Notes under the pieces: model-generated
The model's database searches: none
What the model was told of the DNA's origin: nothing
The model's input: only the letters and a program-made list of their open reading frames with translations
Shown here: piece by piece, positions 16,261-23,276 of the stretch
How positions within the stretch are numbered: the first letter of the stretch is position 1
Layout: each line of letters starts with the position of its first letter
Origin: a virus
Strand: one strand, 5' to 3'
Length of the DNA: 40,105 nt
IMG/VR virus record: IMGVR_UViG_3300037961_000857
Location: 1-40,105 of that record
Made by a program: the position numbers and the translations under genes

Positions 16261-18244
16261 TTTGCATTCCTATAATTTGTGCCATCATTGCAGCCTCTTC
16301 AGGGTCATTGAGTATTTCATCAGGGTCTAAATCTAAGCTGTAGGCAAGTTCACTAATTAATTTAGAAACTTTAACAAATGGTGCTATAGCTGGGTTTTGT
16401 GCAGTTTGTAAGAACATAGTAAGTCTTTGACTTCTAACTTCTTTCTGCATCAAACTATTAGTACCTGTTGCTTTAACTTCTAAATCACCTTCAATATTTA
16501 AGTCACCTTCATGGAATTGCATATTCCATTGATAGTAAGATTCTCCTAAAGGTTTTAATAAAAAGTCATCAAGATTTTTGATAACAGTTTTAACATTTAA
16601 ACTTGATGCTCCTAGCAACATAGACATACCTGAAGCAGTCCTTGTCATGCTCTGAACACCTGTATGGCCGTGTGAATAACTAGGTATTCCTGTTTGTTCG
16701 TCAGCTAACTGCCTAAACCTATCAAACATCATCATGTTTTCAGGGGCAGTATTTGGAAACTTTAATCCATAAATTGATTGACCAGGCATTCCAGCTTGTC
16801 TTCTGAATACTTTACCTGGATAAACTTCCATGTTTTGTCCACCGACAAGAGCAGACTCATCAACATCAAATACTAATGAACCTGCTAAAGCTAAATTATC
16901 AATAGCCATTCTTGCATGACCATTCATAATTTGCTGTGAATCATCCATATTTTCTGCTACTCCTATACCAAAGAAATTATATGGATTTCTTTCGTATGGA
17001 AATGCATTATATGGTAATCTAAATGGTGTAAATGGATTTATTACTGCTCTTAGTAATTTATCTCCACATACCCATGCATTTATTTGAACTTCATCTAGTT
17101 CATCTATATCATCTGGTAATTCAATGCCTGCTTCTTTAGCATATTCAGCATCCATGATGCCCCAATATTCTAATACTTCAAATGTTGTTTCAGTATCGTA
17201 AGCATTGTTATCGTCTCTTAAATGAGACTCGTAACCTCTGTCTACATAGTTTGGCCCTAGCTGTAAACATTCTCTAATAGCATCGTCATCAAAATGAGGC
17301 ATATTTCTTAATGCTCTTAGTTGACTTCTATTCATACGATGTCTATGAATTACATATTCACATTCATCCATGTCTGTAGCTGAAGGGTCAGGATAAAAGT
17401 CCCAACAACTTACAAATTCTATGCGAGGTACTCTCACATCTACAGGACTATACTCTCTTCCTTGAGGAGTATTAACCCATTTATTTAATCTCTTGTTAAA
17501 GTTAAAAGGGCCTTTAACAATACCAGTACCTAATAAAGATGCTTCTAGTAAAGCATTCCTAATTTCAGAAGAGCCGTTTGATTCTTCTATTTGGTCATGT
17601 ACTAGTTTTTCCATTCTCCTAGCAGCTTCTTGAGCTGGGTTAGATTCAGGAATTTGAGGTATTGGATTTGCTCCCTCTATAAGATTTACTTTATCTTCAA
17701 CAGGTTTAGATACCTCTCCTTTCATAAAGGTAGAACCAGGTCCTAGTATTCTTCCATCACCTTCATAACCAACATCATAAGGGTCATCTATACGATTACC
17801 TATATCATCAGGAATTTCTAGTTCACTTGTTTCAATACCAGGAACAGGATTACTAACATCAAGATGTGCTTGACTTAGTTCACCTTCAGGAATTTTTGTT
17901 TCCGATATACCAATAGGAAACTTACCTGTGCCAAATATAACATCAACTAATTGTCCAAAGGCAGCAAGGACTTTAGTTTTAGTTATTTTAACAAAGATAC
18001 GAGATTTTTCAGATTCTCTAAATTTTTGACTCTTTTTGTAAAGACCTCTGTAATTTTCAAATGCTGTTATCCAACGTTTTTCGTCAGAGTTTCTAGCAGT
18101 TTCAGCAGACTCAAATCTTGAATTGACTATACCTACGAGATTTAACTTTTGGTCTTCTTCTAAACTCAGTTCTTTACCAGACTCACCTTCTACATCTACA
18201 TAGATTTCGTCTGCATTTAAAAATGTATTATCTTGTTCTGCCAT
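16088..18244 (-). CDS. portal protein (head-tail connector)
   Basis: This 718-residue protein follows the large terminase with no gap and precedes scaffold and capsid genes. It has the pattern of large podovirus portals: an N-terminal helical region with RWITAFENYRGLYKK at about 43-57, a central FYPDPSATDMDECEYVIHR-type segment, MTRTASGMSMLLGAS at about 531-545, and a helical part before a disordered tail. The last 60 residues are Pro/Gly/Glu-rich and are also read in another frame by the next gene. As a dodecamer it would form the DNA entry vertex and dock both terminase and adaptor. Its length is larger than T7 gp8 (about 536), resembling large marine podovirus portals. Confidence 0.85.
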   Translation of the reverse strand: MAEQDNTFLNADEIYVDVEGESGKELSLEEDQKLNLVGIVNSRFESAETARNSDEKRWITAFENYRGLYKKSQKFRESEKSRIFVKITKTKVLAAFGQLVDVIFGTGKFPIGISETKIPEGELSQAHLDVSNPVPGIETSELEIPDDIGNRIDDPYDVGYEGDGRILGPGSTFMKGEVSKPVEDKVNLIEGANPIPQIPESNPAQEAARRMEKLVHDQIEESNGSSEIRNALLEASLLGTGIVKGPFNFNKRLNKWVNTPQGREYSPVDVRVPRIEFVSCWDFYPDPSATDMDECEYVIHRHRMNRSQLRALRNMPHFDDDAIRECLQLGPNYVDRGYESHLRDDNNAYDTETTFEVLEYWGIMDAEYAKEAGIELPDDIDELDEVQINAWVCGDKLLRAVINPFTPFRLPYNAFPYERNPYNFFGIGVAENMDDSQQIMNGHARMAIDNLALAGSLVFDVDESALVGGQNMEVYPGKVFRRQAGMPGQSIYGLKFPNTAPENMMMFDRFRQLADEQTGIPSYSHGHTGVQSMTRTASGMSMLLGASSLNVKTVIKNLDDFLLKPLGESYYQWNMQFHEGDLNIEGDLEVKATGTNSLMQKEVRSQRLTMFLQTAQNPAIAPFVKVSKLISELAYSLDLDPDEILNDPEEAAMMAQIIGMQNAGQNVSEETESPSQPSPMGGPEGIPTEPEGLDNQGTGGGTIGTGNVPMPGENEFAG

Positions 18245-20140
18245 TTAGTAACCAAAAGTAGAATCAAAAGGTTGGTATATATCCCTTTTAATTCCTTTTA
18301 TTCTATCTAATGAGCTTTGCATGCGAGGTCTACTCATTATCATATATCTTAATGCATCATACGCATGGTCAGATGCATGAGTATCAACATCTTCTGGATT
18401 AGTTTTTGACAACGGTATAGACTGTAACTCTCTTATTAAGTTAGGACAAGTATTAAATATTTGTAATTTTGGTCTACCGTTTTCTCTTATCTTAAGATAT
18501 TCGTGTATTTGAATTTTACCCTGTACTCTATTTTTGTCAGCTCTTCTTAATTTATGTCCACCCCTGACTAGAGCTTCTCCTACTGTTGGTCCTGTTGTTC
18601 CAGTTTTAGCCCAAGCAGCAGTATCTAATACACCTGATACAGAAAATGGGTCTTCCATTTCCATATCTGTTATTATACTTGCTAGTTCTTGTCCTGTCAA
18701 GCCTTTTCTGTATAATTCACGATAAATTATTAATGTGCCATCGTTTATATCTATAGTTCCCCACAAGCAACAAGACTCTGAAGCATACCCATAGTCAATT
18801 CCTTTTACTCTTTCCCAAGGTAATGGTATCTCAAAAGGAGTTATAATATGTACATCTGGTTGAAATTCTACAAATGCTGCACCTTCTGCTACATCCCAGT
18901 TACCTTCTAGTAGCTGTCGTCTTTGTATAGGTGGTAAAGATTCTAACATCTTTTCGTAAACACCATCTTTAGCTAGGTAAGGATTGTCTGCTAATTTTGC
19001 AGGAATAAACTTTCTAGTTAATCCGTCTTTACCTTCAAAACTTTGGTTAGGTTCATTTGGTTCTATATATCTTTGTTTTACCCAATGTGAGCCAACACCA
19101 CCAGGGTTTGCTGTACATCTAAGATATGTTTCTATTCCAGGGTCTGTGGTTCTCAAACGAGATGCGAGGTAGTTCCAACTAAACTCTGTTGGTAGATGTG
19201 TGATTTCATCAAAGCCAATCCAAGAATAAGCTTGGCCTTGGTATCGGTAAACATCGGCATCTCGTTCAAGGAAACCAAATTCTATCTTAGCACCACTTGG
19301 AAAATTCCACAACTTTTCTACTTCTCTAAATTTAGCACCAGGGAATGCTTGTGGATATAATTCCCTGGACTTATCTATTAATTCTCTTAGTTCTGGCATA
19401 GACCTTCTTAGTATTAAAGCTCTATGTGCTTTGCGATGTGCGTATCTTAAAGGGTCAACAAGCATGGCATATGACTTACCACCACCTGCAGCTCCACCAT
19501 ATAACACATCTTTTTCTCCTGCTGCTAAAAAATCTGTTTGTGGTCCTTCATTAGGATGAAAAATAACTTTACTATCTTTTATTGTGTCTCTAATTGTGTC
19601 TGTGGTTTCTTCAAGTTGGTCTTCTGTGACCAATTTAGATGACGTGTCCTCCGTAACCTTTGTGATAACTTCTTCTTCCGTCTTAAGTCTCTTTTCCTGT
19701 TTGGCAAGTTTCTTTTTCTCCTTTTGTAGCTTAGCTTTTTGTTGTCGTAGTTTTATTTTTCTTTTTTGTTCTGCTGAATAGTTGTATTGAGATGTAACTC
19801 CCTTAGGTCTTCCTGTTTTTTTCTTTGGTTTACCTGACTCAGTTAGAACAAATGAGCCATCTTCGTTAGTTTCGTAGTCTTCTGGGAATATTTCCCACAA
19901 ATCTTTTTCTAAATGCTTCTTTAATGCTACATGACTAATCTTTCTACCAGTTTCAGTAGATAAAAGAGTAGCTGCTTCACGTAATGAATAAGCTTTAGTG
20001 TAAATACCTTTAAGATACTTGTTTAAAGCTTCTAATTGTTTTGGAATTGGCTTGAGATAGCCTTTGATTTCGCTAACTTCATACCCAAAAGGTATAGTAG
20101 CACTTTTTTTCTTGATATAATTTAGAGGAATCTTGGACAT
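18245..20140 (-). CDS. terminase large subunit with N-terminal HTH/AT-hook extension
   Basis: The 631-residue protein has a packaging ATPase with Walker A YGGAAGGGKS at 214-223 and Walker B WIGFDE at 306-311, then an RNase H-like nuclease with GIDYG at 446-450 and a late SDHAYDALRYM segment. In front of these lies an unusual extension of about 200 residues: a helix-turn-helix-like segment (about 51-75), an AT-hook-like TGRPKG at 109-114, and a very basic coiled coil (about 122-160). The extension may bind DNA at the packaging start site. No clear ribosome-binding site precedes the ATG; an 11-bp inverted repeat lies there instead. Confidence 0.92.
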   Translation of the reverse strand: MSKIPLNYIKKKSATIPFGYEVSEIKGYLKPIPKQLEALNKYLKGIYTKAYSLREAATLLSTETGRKISHVALKKHLEKDLWEIFPEDYETNEDGSFVLTESGKPKKKTGRPKGVTSQYNYSAEQKRKIKLRQQKAKLQKEKKKLAKQEKRLKTEEEVITKVTEDTSSKLVTEDQLEETTDTIRDTIKDSKVIFHPNEGPQTDFLAAGEKDVLYGGAAGGGKSYAMLVDPLRYAHRKAHRALILRRSMPELRELIDKSRELYPQAFPGAKFREVEKLWNFPSGAKIEFGFLERDADVYRYQGQAYSWIGFDEITHLPTEFSWNYLASRLRTTDPGIETYLRCTANPGGVGSHWVKQRYIEPNEPNQSFEGKDGLTRKFIPAKLADNPYLAKDGVYEKMLESLPPIQRRQLLEGNWDVAEGAAFVEFQPDVHIITPFEIPLPWERVKGIDYGYASESCCLWGTIDINDGTLIIYRELYRKGLTGQELASIITDMEMEDPFSVSGVLDTAAWAKTGTTGPTVGEALVRGGHKLRRADKNRVQGKIQIHEYLKIRENGRPKLQIFNTCPNLIRELQSIPLSKTNPEDVDTHASDHAYDALRYMIMSRPRMQSSLDRIKGIKRDIYQPFDSTFGY

Positions 20141-20153
20141 ACTTTAAAAGCAG

Positions 20154-20206
20154 GGTTTTCTGAAAACATTACCTAGATGAAATAATGTATTTTCATTCAG
20201 AAAACC
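20154..20206 (-). promoter_or_regulatory. 11-bp inverted repeat upstream of terminase large subunit
   Basis: The arms GGTTTTCTGAA (20154-20164) and TTCAGAAAACC (20196-20206) are perfectly complementary and separated by 31 bp that can form a smaller inner stem. It lies 13 bp before the terminase start, where no ordinary ribosome-binding site is seen. The RNA hairpin could control terminase translation or protect the transcript. There is no T run beside it, so it is unlikely to be an intrinsic terminator. Confidence 0.55.
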
Positions 20207-20219
20207 TCTTACGCATAAC

Positions 20220-20378
20220 TCAGGACTGCTCCTTGGTTTGACTCTTTTTTTTATTACCGAAAATTTTTTCCCAGTTGTCTTTATAAGTCTTTCCACCCAC
20301 ATAGACCCCAACTCTACGACCTTTATTCTTTTTATTTGTCATTAAGACAGGTCTTTCGTCACTTCCTAGCTGTGGCAT
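20220..20378 (-). CDS. small basic protein, 52 residues
   Basis: The frame starts at an ATG (complement 20376-20378), one base after the stop of the previous gene, and ends at 20220. The product is basic, with MPQLGSDERP then a Lys-rich stretch and GRRVGVYVGGKTYKDNWEKIF. No domain is recognised. Tight spacing and a composition like its neighbours support it as a gene. Confidence 0.6.
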   Translation of the reverse strand: MPQLGSDERPVLMTNKKNKGRRVGVYVGGKTYKDNWEKIFGNKKKSQTKEQS

Positions 20379-20379
20379 T

Positions 20380-20667
20380 TTACCATTTTACCTTATGAGA
20401 CCAATATCTAGCACTTAATTTACTAGGTTTGGCATCTTGTGCGTTATGTCTTGCATAATAAGACTTTTTCCTAGCTTTATCTTTAGCAGATTTTGGATTT
20501 TTACCAGCACCACGAACACCTTGCTGTCCAAATCTAATAGTTTTTATTTTATCGCCAACTTTTGCGACAACTACATGCGATTTAGTTTTATGGTTAGGGG
20601 TACGTTTTGGTTTATTATACCCTGATACACCTGCTTTTTTTAGTCTTGGGTCTTTTTTCTTGGCCAT
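20380..20667 (-). CDS. small basic protein, 95 residues
   Basis: This Lys-rich protein (MAKKKDPRLKKAG start) has a short beta stretch, VVVAKVGDKIKTIRFGQQG at about 32-50, and a SAKDKARKKSYYARHNAQDA helix with basic and aromatic residues, ending SARYWSHKVKW. It belongs to a run of small basic proteins between the two terminase genes that is common in marine phages. DNA binding or packaging is plausible. It overlaps the previous gene by one base. Confidence 0.65.
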   Translation of the reverse strand: MAKKKDPRLKKAGVSGYNKPKRTPNHKTKSHVVVAKVGDKIKTIRFGQQGVRGAGKNPKSAKDKARKKSYYARHNAQDAKPSKLSARYWSHKVKW

Positions 20668-20906
20668 TATTTCCTGTATGCTCTGGTTTTCTTTGCAATT
20701 TTCTTAGGTTGTTTTACAAACTGCTTACCTTTTTTATTACCTGCTGCTTTTGCTCTATTAGTTGCTCTTTTCTCAGCAGCACTTAAAGCTTTCCAAGCTG
20801 CATCAGGTAAATATCTTTTTTTACCTTTGCTTGGTTTACCATCTGAGGTTCTCCACTTTTGTCTGCCCCACTTTTTTAAAGATAGTTGAGACTTTTTCAT
20901 TGTCAT
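20667..20906 (-). CDS. small basic protein, 79 residues
   Basis: The protein has a SLKKWGRQKWRTSDGKPS opening, a YLPDAAWKALSAAEKRATNR helix in the middle, and a very basic C-terminus (KKGKQFVKQPKKIAKKTRAYRK type). This pattern is known from small conserved phage and giant-virus proteins of unknown function. Its ATG overlaps the stop of the upstream gene (ATGA). It may act with the adjacent 59- and 95-residue basic proteins. Confidence 0.65.
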   Translation of the reverse strand: MTMKKSQLSLKKWGRQKWRTSDGKPSKGKKRYLPDAAWKALSAAEKRATNRAKAAGNKKGKQFVKQPKKIAKKTRAYRK

Positions 20907-21082
20907 TTATAGCCTCCACCTGCTTTTTTATAAGCTTTAGCTAACATCTGAGCTTTACGAGCTGACCATTGACCAGCTTTACCACCTTTAGTTCCAGCTT
21001 TTATTCGCTGAAATATTCTTTTTCTTAGGCTTGGCTTAGTATAGTTTCCTGCTTCGTTTACTCTTGATTTCTTTTTTGACAT
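20903..21082 (-). CDS. DUF5872-like small basic protein, 59 residues
   Basis: The frame runs from an ATG (complement 21080-21082) to a stop at 20903-20905. The C-terminal part, GKAGQWSARKAQMLAKAYKK then AGGGYK, is a motif I recall from DUF5872-type proteins. The N-terminus is SKKKSRVNEAGNYTKPSLRKR. The function of the family is unknown to me. It is coupled on both sides by overlapping stop and start codons. Confidence 0.65.
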   Translation of the reverse strand: MSKKKSRVNEAGNYTKPSLRKRIFQRIKAGTKGGKAGQWSARKAQMLAKAYKKAGGGYK

Positions 21083-21258
21083 TAGTGTAGTATTATTTCC
21101 TCTTTAGGTACAAAGTCTGTAACTTCTCCAACAATTATAAGACCATAATGTTCTGCTACAGTCTGTGCTTCTTTGTAAGTTTTAGTTTGAATGAAAGGTC
21201 CTAGTACAACTCTTGGGTCATCGTCTAGGAATTGCGTTGCGTAAACTCTATCTTCCAT
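21082..21258 (-). CDS. small hypothetical protein, 58 residues
   Basis: This acidic protein opens MEDRVYATQFLDDDPRVVLG and has a helix TYKEAQTVAEHYGLIIVGE followed by a short end. The pattern resembles a compact alpha/beta fold, but no family is recognised. Its stop shares a base with the next ATG, and its ATG shares a base with the stop of the membrane protein before it. Confidence 0.6.
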   Translation of the reverse strand: MEDRVYATQFLDDDPRVVLGPFIQTKTYKEAQTVAEHYGLIIVGEVTDFVPKEEIILH

Positions 21259-21377
21259 TATATTGTAAATAAATATTTAATTGTAGACCCAATAAACCAT
21301 CCACACAAGAAAAAAGCCAAAGCCCATCCTGGATAAGCTTTACAAAATTCCCATATTTCAGTCAGATAGGTCTTCAT
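21258..21377 (-). CDS. very small membrane protein, 39 residues
   Basis: The frame starts at an ATG (complement 21375-21377) inside the end of the small terminase gene in another frame and ends at 21258 in a TAATG overlap. After MKTYLTEIWEFCKAYPGW a hydrophobic run, ALAFFLCGWFIGS, forms one membrane segment, followed by a short basic end. Size and single segment are compatible with a pinholin-like or membrane-docking peptide. Evidence is limited to coding potential and coupling. Confidence 0.5.
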   Translation of the reverse strand: MKTYLTEIWEFCKAYPGWALAFFLCGWFIGSTIKYLFTI

Positions 21378-21774
21378 ACTCAACGTCTTCTGCCGACAAA
21401 TTTATAGTTTCTTTCTTAGGAAGAATAAAAATCCCTCCTGTTACATTATGGTTAACGTCAAGTTTTTCTTTTTTAATAACACCTACTCTATCTAATAGAG
21501 TTTGTGCAGCCTGTAGTTTTACGTTGGCTTGAGGCACGGCTTCATCGCTGTGCATAATCTCGACAAGCTTAAAAGCTGCCGAAGGTGCTTCCCTTGCAAG
21601 TACGTTAGAGGCTAAATCAATTATTTCCTCTTTAAGACTTTGTATTACTTGATAGTGATTTCCTCGATACCCTGCAAGTTCGGCTGAAAGCTTTAAATTA
21701 CCTTTTGTGTCTACTAGATGTTCCAGGAACTTTTCCTGTTTGTCTGTGAGTTTTCTTGTAGTTAAAGCAGTCAT
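21358..21774 (-). CDS. terminase small subunit-like protein
   Basis: This 138-residue protein begins with a helix-turn-helix-like region, LTDKQEKFLEHLV then NLKLSAELAGYRG at about 26-38, the classic start of small terminases. A helical oligomerisation part follows (about 45-100), then a beta-like end and an acidic tail that could bind the large subunit. It is the first gene of the leftward late block. A promoter with both consensus hexamers has its predicted start about at the ATG, so the message would be nearly leaderless and no ribosome-binding site is visible. The large terminase follows after six small genes. Confidence 0.72.
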   Translation of the reverse strand: MTALTTRKLTDKQEKFLEHLVDTKGNLKLSAELAGYRGNHYQVIQSLKEEIIDLASNVLAREAPSAAFKLVEIMHSDEAVPQANVKLQAAQTLLDRVGVIKKEKLDVNHNVTGGIFILPKKETINLSAEDVEYEDLSD

Positions 21775-21781
21775 GTGTTAT

Positions 21782-21810
21782 ATTATAGATGCCCCTGTGA
21801 AATCTGTCAA
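21782..21810 (-). promoter_or_regulatory. leftward late promoter with perfect sigma70 hexamers
   Basis: On the minus strand TTGACA (complement 21805-21810) and TATAAT (complement 21782-21787) are separated by exactly 17 bp. Transcription would begin near 21775, one base from the small terminase ATG. It should drive the whole structural block with host RNA polymerase, unless blocked by a factor not visible here. Confidence 0.85.
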
Positions 21811-21827
21811 GTTTTTTAAAATATCTG

Positions 21828-21856
21828 TTGACAAAACACCATCTCAACTGTATAAT
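21828..21856 (+). promoter_or_regulatory. rightward promoter with perfect sigma70 hexamers
   Basis: TTGACA at 21828-21833 and TATAAT at 21851-21856 are separated by exactly 17 bp. The start would be near 21863. It is back to back with the late promoter, with only 17 bp between their -35 boxes. No start codon with a ribosome-binding site follows for more than 400 bp, so its product is probably an RNA or a long leader. Confidence 0.85.
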
Positions 21857-21862
21857 GAGGTT

Positions 21863-21941
21863 GTGTCCGATGGGGGTCTATATAGTCTACCAGGACATCC
21901 AAACCAACACTCACCTCATGCACGGTTGGGGGCGATTTTTT
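21863..21941 (+). ncRNA. candidate small non-coding RNA
   Basis: The predicted transcript starts after the strong rightward promoter and could end at the T run at 21935-21941, giving about 79 nt. Possible pairings are TGTCC (21864-21868) with GGACA (21893-21897), and CCAAC (21903-21907) with GTTGG (21924-21928) just before GGGCGATTTTTTT. The last stem is only 5 bp, so termination is uncertain. If it reads on, the next terminator-like structure ends at 22280. No known RNA family is recognised. Confidence 0.35.
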
Positions 21942-22323
21942 TAGTCCTACTTAACACCGAAAAGTTGCTAAAAATATTTGACCACTACAATATATACACG
22001 GCACTACCCCTGGCCACCTGCCCACCCTACCAGCCTAAAAAAACCATCAAGACTTTTTATGCTCTGAAGTCTCTCAAGTCTTCCTGGTGGCTCTCTAAAG
22101 GTTAACAAGCCTGCAAGATACTTAATGAGCCAAGACGTAAACCCTTAAGACCTCCTGAAGCTTCTCAGAGCTTCCCAGTCTTCCAGGGCTTACATAGTTA
22201 TTAATAGCTAACCAGCCTAAGTTAACACCATAAGAAAACCACCTATGGCCTGGGGGCTGTTAAGTTGGCGATTTTTTTTTAAATTAATTTGTAACATTTT
22301 TATAGCTGGTTCGTTTAAGGGGT
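21942..22323. other. gene-poor stretch between divergent promoters and the first rightward gene
   Basis: I see no credible gene in this stretch. The plus strand is cytosine-rich and guanine-poor in its first half, unlike the purine-rich coding strand of the neighbours. It holds repeated AAGTCTTCC/AAGACC-type words (around 22068-22184). At 22215-22280 nested stems (TTAACA/TGTTAA, CCATA/TATGG, GCC/GGC) are followed by GATTTTTTTTT, a terminator-like end that resembles the one at 21924-21941 (both end in GCGATTTTTTT or a close form). Either a second RNA, a long leader, or a replication origin could lie here. Confidence 0.4.
22215..22280 (+). terminator. terminator-like nested hairpin before gene 22324
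   Basis: Stems TTAACA (22222-22227) with TGTTAA (22258-22263) and CCATA (22228-22232) with TATGG (22244-22248), flanked by GCC and GGC, precede a run of nine T at 22272-22280. It would end rightward transcripts from the 21828 promoter before the 94-residue gene, unless read-through is allowed. Confidence 0.45.
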
Positions 22324-22608
22324 ATGAATATTAAATATCAACTCCTGGAACAGAGTATAAAAGAACCCATCAGAACTATTTCTGGTGAAGATGTATTGTT
22401 AAACCCAGGGCATTTTAAAAAGCTCTACCAATATAAAGGATTTATTTTTTATAAATGTCCTATCTTTAATGAATATTGTAGCTATGAAGGTCAAGCCATA
22501 GGCGATATTTGGGGGAAGAATAGAGAGACCCTAAAAAGAAAAGTAGATATGAGAATAAACATGGCCTTAGAAGAAGCAGGCTATTCTGAAAGAACTAAAC
22601 CTTTATAA
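22324..22608 (+). CDS. hypothetical protein, 94 residues
   Basis: The start has a good ribosome-binding element (AAGGGG, 2 bases before ATG). The protein is mixed alpha/beta with a YKGFIFYKCPIFNEYCSY segment in the middle and a charged C-terminal helix, GKNRETLKRKVDMRINMALEE. Two cysteines lie 8 residues apart; no zinc motif is complete. It stands alone between a terminator-like hairpin and a strong terminator, so it is a single-gene unit. No family is recognised. Confidence 0.6.
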   Translation: MNIKYQLLEQSIKEPIRTISGEDVLLNPGHFKKLYQYKGFIFYKCPIFNEYCSYEGQAIGDIWGKNRETLKRKVDMRINMALEEAGYSERTKPL

Positions 22609-22627
22609 CCTATAACCAACCAAGAAG

Positions 22628-22652
22628 CCCCAGTTTATCTGGGGTTTTTTTT
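22628..22652 (+). terminator. rho-independent terminator after gene 22324-22608
   Basis: A perfect 6-bp stem CCCCAG/CTGGGG with a 5-nt loop is followed by eight T residues. It ends the one-gene rightward unit and faces the leftward terminator at 22692-22721. Confidence 0.88.
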
Positions 22653-22656
22653 GGCC

Positions 22657-22690
22657 TTTTAGATCGTATAGACTTTTAGATCCTGTAGAC
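22657..22690. repeat. 17-bp tandem repeat, two copies
   Basis: Two adjacent copies of TTTTAGATC-NNN-TAGAC match at 15 of 17 bases. They lie between two converging terminators. They could be a binding site pair or a relic of duplication. Confidence 0.6.
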
Positions 22691-22691
22691 T

Positions 22692-22721
22692 AAAAAAAAG
22701 CCCCAGCATTTAGCCAGGGCT
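22692..22721 (-). terminator. terminator of leftward gene 22741-23145 (copy 1 of a repeated terminator)
   Basis: Leftwards, a 9-bp stem (AGCCCTGGC with GCTGGGGCT, two G-T pairs) and a 5-nt loop are followed by seven or more T. Nearly the same 30-bp sequence recurs at 23223-23250 after the next leftward gene. Confidence 0.85.
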
Positions 22722-22740
22722 TCCAGGGGGATTATATGGC

Positions 22741-23145
22741 TTAACTGTGATGCCACATATCGTATTTATGAGTTATAGCTCTAAGCTTTGCCAAGCCTGG
22801 TTTATGCTTCATTCTTGCCACTTCGTAGAATATATCTTGCTTAGCTTTATATTGATATATTGAATATGTACCAGCTCTTTTGTCTACATTTACTTTAGTA
22901 GCTACAAAGTTACAGAAAGCATCAAATTCATAGGCCAGCTCATCTATATCTGTATAGATGCTATCCCCAATAAATCGCTTTATCTTAACAGCTTCTAAAA
23001 ATAAGTTTTCAAAATCATCAACTGTTTTAATAAAACTTTCTTTTCTTTCTTCTTTACCAGCTAGCATGTCTGCTCTTAGCTGTGCATTCAAGGAGCAATG
23101 CTCCAGTCTTTCGTTATCGTCTTGAGTTAATATATTATCTTTCAT
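22741..23145 (-). CDS. hypothetical helical protein in repeated cassette 1
   Basis: The 134-residue protein is charged and mostly helical, with a FENLFLEAVKIKRFIG segment at about 45-60, an aromatic Tyr-rich part, and a His-rich end (KYDMWHHS). No family is recognised. Its first residues, MKDNIL, equal those of the gene at 23277-23588 because the shared upstream repeat extends into both coding regions. It has its own promoter, leader and terminator, so it is a stand-alone leftward unit in front of the rightward early region. Confidence 0.65.
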   Translation of the reverse strand: MKDNILTQDDNERLEHCSLNAQLRADMLAGKEERKESFIKTVDDFENLFLEAVKIKRFIGDSIYTDIDELAYEFDAFCNFVATKVNVDKRAGTYSIYQYKAKQDIFYEVARMKHKPGLAKLRAITHKYDMWHHS

Positions 23146-23217
23146 AGTGTATGAGCCTCCAAGCTCTTTTAGTTAATATAAGACCATTATAACCTGATTT
23201 TTGTTTTACTTGCAACT
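23127..23217 (-). promoter_or_regulatory. promoter and leader repeat, copy A
   Basis: TTGCAA (complement 23210-23215), an 18-bp spacer and TATAAT (complement 23186-23191) form a sigma70-type promoter for gene 22741-23145. The leader carries GAGC-TTGGAG-GCTC, a small hairpin with the ribosome-binding GGAG in its loop, then CATACACT before the ATG. Copy B at 23570-23662 is nearly identical over about 55 bp and again at the promoter. Confidence 0.82.
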
Positions 23218-23222
23218 AAAAG

Positions 23223-23250
23223 AAAAAAGCCCCAGCATTTAGCCAGGGCT
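23223..23250 (-). terminator. terminator of leftward gene 23277-23588 (copy 2)
   Basis: It has the same stem and loop as the terminator at 22692-22721: AGCCCCAGC (23228-23236) pairs with GCCAGGGCT (23242-23250), followed leftwards by six T. The shared GGGGGATT beside both copies shows that the repeat extends beyond the hairpin. Confidence 0.85.
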
Positions 23251-23276
23251 TAAGGGGGATTTTAGGACAGCTTTAG

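Noticed and set aside
21707-22105. Plus-strand frame running from inside the small terminase gene across the divergent promoters
   Set aside because: Its start lies upstream of both promoters and lacks a ribosome site, and the product shows no protein-like pattern. The region is better read as control DNA.
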